Of a stretch of 64,000 bases of DNA, positions 62,618-64,000 are shown piece by piece (positions within the stretch are counted from its first letter, which is position 1; the number at the start of each line of letters is the position of its first letter). The position numbers and the translations under genes were made by a program. Location of the stretch: NCBI GenBank assembly GCA_036924855.1, contig JBAGRP010000001.1:3286001-3350000 (forward strand), read 5' to 3'. The stretch comes from Nitrobacteraceae bacterium AZCC 2146. GTDB taxonomy: Bacteria > Pseudomonadota > Alphaproteobacteria > Rhizobiales > Xanthobacteraceae. A model generated the notes under the pieces. The model did not search any database. It was not told the origin of the DNA and saw only the letters and a list, made by a program, of their open reading frames with translations.

Positions 62618-63786
62618 TGTCCACCGACGCCCTCACCATCGCGCAGGACCTGCTGCGGTGCCCCTCGGTAACCCCCGCGGATGCCGGCGCGCTCGGCGTG
62701 CTGGAGCGCCTGCTGGGCGCCGCCGGCTTCACCGTGCAGCGCGTCACTTTCAGCGAAGAGGGCACCGCCGATATCGACAACCTCTACGCCCGCATCGGCA
62801 CCTCGGCCCCGCATATCAGCTTTGCCGGCCATACCGACGTGGTGCCGCCCGGCGATGAGGCCGCATGGACGCATGGTGCGTTCTCCGGCGACATCAAGGA
62901 CGGCTTTCTCTACGGTCGCGGCGCGGTCGACATGAAGGGCGGCATCGCCTGCGGCGTCGCCGCGGCACTGGACTATCTCGCGGCCAACGGCGGCCAACCG
63001 CAAAAGTCCGGTGGGGGCTCGATCTCGTTCCTGATCACCGGCGACGAGGAAGGCATTGCCGTCAACGGCACCGTCAAGCTGCTGCAATGGGCGGCGGCAC
63101 GCGGCGAGAGGTTCGACCACTGCGTGGTCGGCGAGCCCAGCAATGTCGAGGAGATGGGCGACACCATCAAGATCGGCCGCCGCGGCTCGCAGTCCGGCAC
63201 GCTGATCGTCGACGGTGTCCAGGGCCATGTCGCCTATCCACATCGCGCGTCGAATCCGGTGCCGGATATCGCCGCCCTGATCGTGGCGCTGAGCAATGAG
63301 CCGCTCGACAACGGCAACGCGCAATTCCAGCCATCGAACCTTGAATTCACCTCGGTCGATGTCGGCAACACCGCCAGCAATGTGATTCCGGCGCAGGCGC
63401 GCGCCAAATTCAACATCCGCTTCAACGATCATCACACGCAGGAAAGCCTGCGCGAGTTGATCGACAAGCGCGTGGCGGCCGCAGCCGGCAACCGGATTCA
63501 CGCGCATGTGGCGTGGGAGCCGTGCAATGCGGATTCCTTCGTGACAAAGCCCGGCACCTTCACCGATCTCGTGGCGGCGGCGATCGAGGAGGTCACCGGC
63601 CGCAAGCCCGATCTCAACACCGGCGGCGGCACGTCCGATGCGCGCTTCATCACGCGCTACTGCCCGGTGATCGAATTCGGTCTGGTCGGCCAGACCATGC
63701 ATCAGATCGACGAGCGCACGCCGGTGTCCGATCTGGAAAAACTGACTAAAATCTATCGCGGCGTGCTGGATCGGTATTTCGCATGA
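62617..63786 (+). CDS. dapE: Succinyl-diaminopimelate desuccinylase
   Basis: This 389-residue M20 metallopeptidase-fold enzyme removes succinate from N-succinyl-diaminopimelate. Metal ligands lie in [30 protein letters not shown] and the C-terminal [12 protein letters not shown]. The [10 protein letters not shown] block is characteristic. It is coupled to DUF805 upstream and to the next gene through an ATGA overlap. Confidence 0.96.
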   Translation: MSTDALTIAQDLLRCPSVTPADAGALGVLERLLGAAGFTVQRVTFSEEGTADIDNLYARIGTSAPHISFAGHTDVVPPGDEAAWTHGAFSGDIKDGFLYGRGAVDMKGGIACGVAAALDYLAANGGQPQKSGGGSISFLITGDEEGIAVNGTVKLLQWAAARGERFDHCVVGEPSNVEEMGDTIKIGRRGSQSGTLIVDGVQGHVAYPHRASNPVPDIAALIVALSNEPLDNGNAQFQPSNLEFTSVDVGNTASNVIPAQARAKFNIRFNDHHTQESLRELIDKRVAAAAGNRIHAHVAWEPCNADSFVTKPGTFTDLVAAAIEEVTGRKPDLNTGGGTSDARFITRYCPVIEFGLVGQTMHQIDERTPVSDLEKLTKIYRGVLDRYFA

Positions 63787-64000
63787 CCCAGAAAATTCTC
63801 GTCCTCACCGCGCTCGACGCCGAGCTGGACACCGCCCGTGCGCCGGATGGCATCGAGGTGATCTTCACTGGCGTCGGCAAGATCAACACCACGATCGCTA
63901 CGCTGCTGGCGCTACAGGCGCACAAACCCGCGCTGGTGATCAATTACGGCACCGCCGGGAAAATAAGGGAATCGCTGCACGGGCTGGTTGAGGTCGCCCA
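63783..64000 (+). CDS. Partial phosphorylase/nucleosidase superfamily protein
   Basis: The first 72 residues of a protein running off the window, starting at an ATG that overlaps the dapE stop. [32 protein letters not shown] and [10 protein letters not shown] match the N-terminus of 5'-methylthioadenosine/S-adenosylhomocysteine nucleosidase-type enzymes. Which nucleoside it uses cannot be judged from this part. Confidence 0.75.
   Translation, partial: MTQKILVLTALDAELDTARAPDGIEVIFTGVGKINTTIATLLALQAHKPALVINYGTAGKIRESLHGLVEVA

Overview
This is a GC-rich alphaproteobacterial chromosome segment. It most likely comes from the Nitrobacteraceae (Bradyrhizobium, Rhodopseudomonas, Tardiphaga, Afipia group). 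The reasons are the core order rpmH-rnpA-yidC-engB-argB-dapD-dapE at the right end, a lanthanide-type methanol dehydrogenase cluster at the left end, many ABC importers for organic compounds, and hairpin repeats typical of that family. The genus assignment is inference from gene content; no search was run.

Layout. 1-1485: the end of a surface-carbohydrate-like locus (partial membrane protein, secreted SGNH esterase). 1844-6057, minus strand: C1 oxidation, xoxF - cytochrome c - glutathione-dependent formaldehyde dehydrogenase - gfa, with a divergent AraC regulator at 6524-7492. 7547-9200: a scar holding a broken ABC ATPase interrupted by a 34-base G run, a broken IclR regulator joined to it, and an IS30-type transposase remnant. 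9212-18470: an operon for uptake and hydrolysis of an unknown amide or peptide-like compound (M20 hydrolase, five-gene dipeptide-type ABC importer, serine hydrolase, MmgE/PrpD), convergent with a LysR regulator. 19572-19838: a decayed glnQ-like ATPase. 19890-27858, minus strand: a tightly coupled eight-gene operon (IclR, spermidine/putrescine-type ABC importer, AroM, DUF917, hydantoinase/oxoprolinase). 28198-38385: a DUF4239 membrane protein, a very large autotransporter whose signal peptide and passenger are in different frames across a G7/G6 tract, an AmpH-like peptidase and a GAF-LytTR regulator.

38767-52296 looks like an accessory block. It is bounded by three direct copies of a 39-bp sequence, the rightmost of which covers the 3' end of a tRNA-Arg(ACG) gene. 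The block holds a catabolic module: an aldehyde dehydrogenase, a GlcG-like protein, a multi-pass transporter, a diiron HDO-type oxidase with all six metal ligands, two [2Fe-2S] ferredoxins and two unrecognised small proteins, a GntR/FCD regulator, an isochorismatase-like hydrolase and a NitT/TauT-type ABC importer. GTATAC-centred sites in both divergent intergenic regions fit one regulon under the GntR protein. I consider this the best candidate for an undescribed system: import, then hydrolysis or oxidative cleavage by a ferredoxin-fed diiron enzyme, then aldehyde oxidation. The substrate is unknown.

52560-64000: core genome, with a histidine kinase, ribosome and membrane biogenesis genes, arginine and lysine biosynthesis, and several dispersed palindromic repeats, one of which supplies the apparent start codon of a DUF1036 gene.
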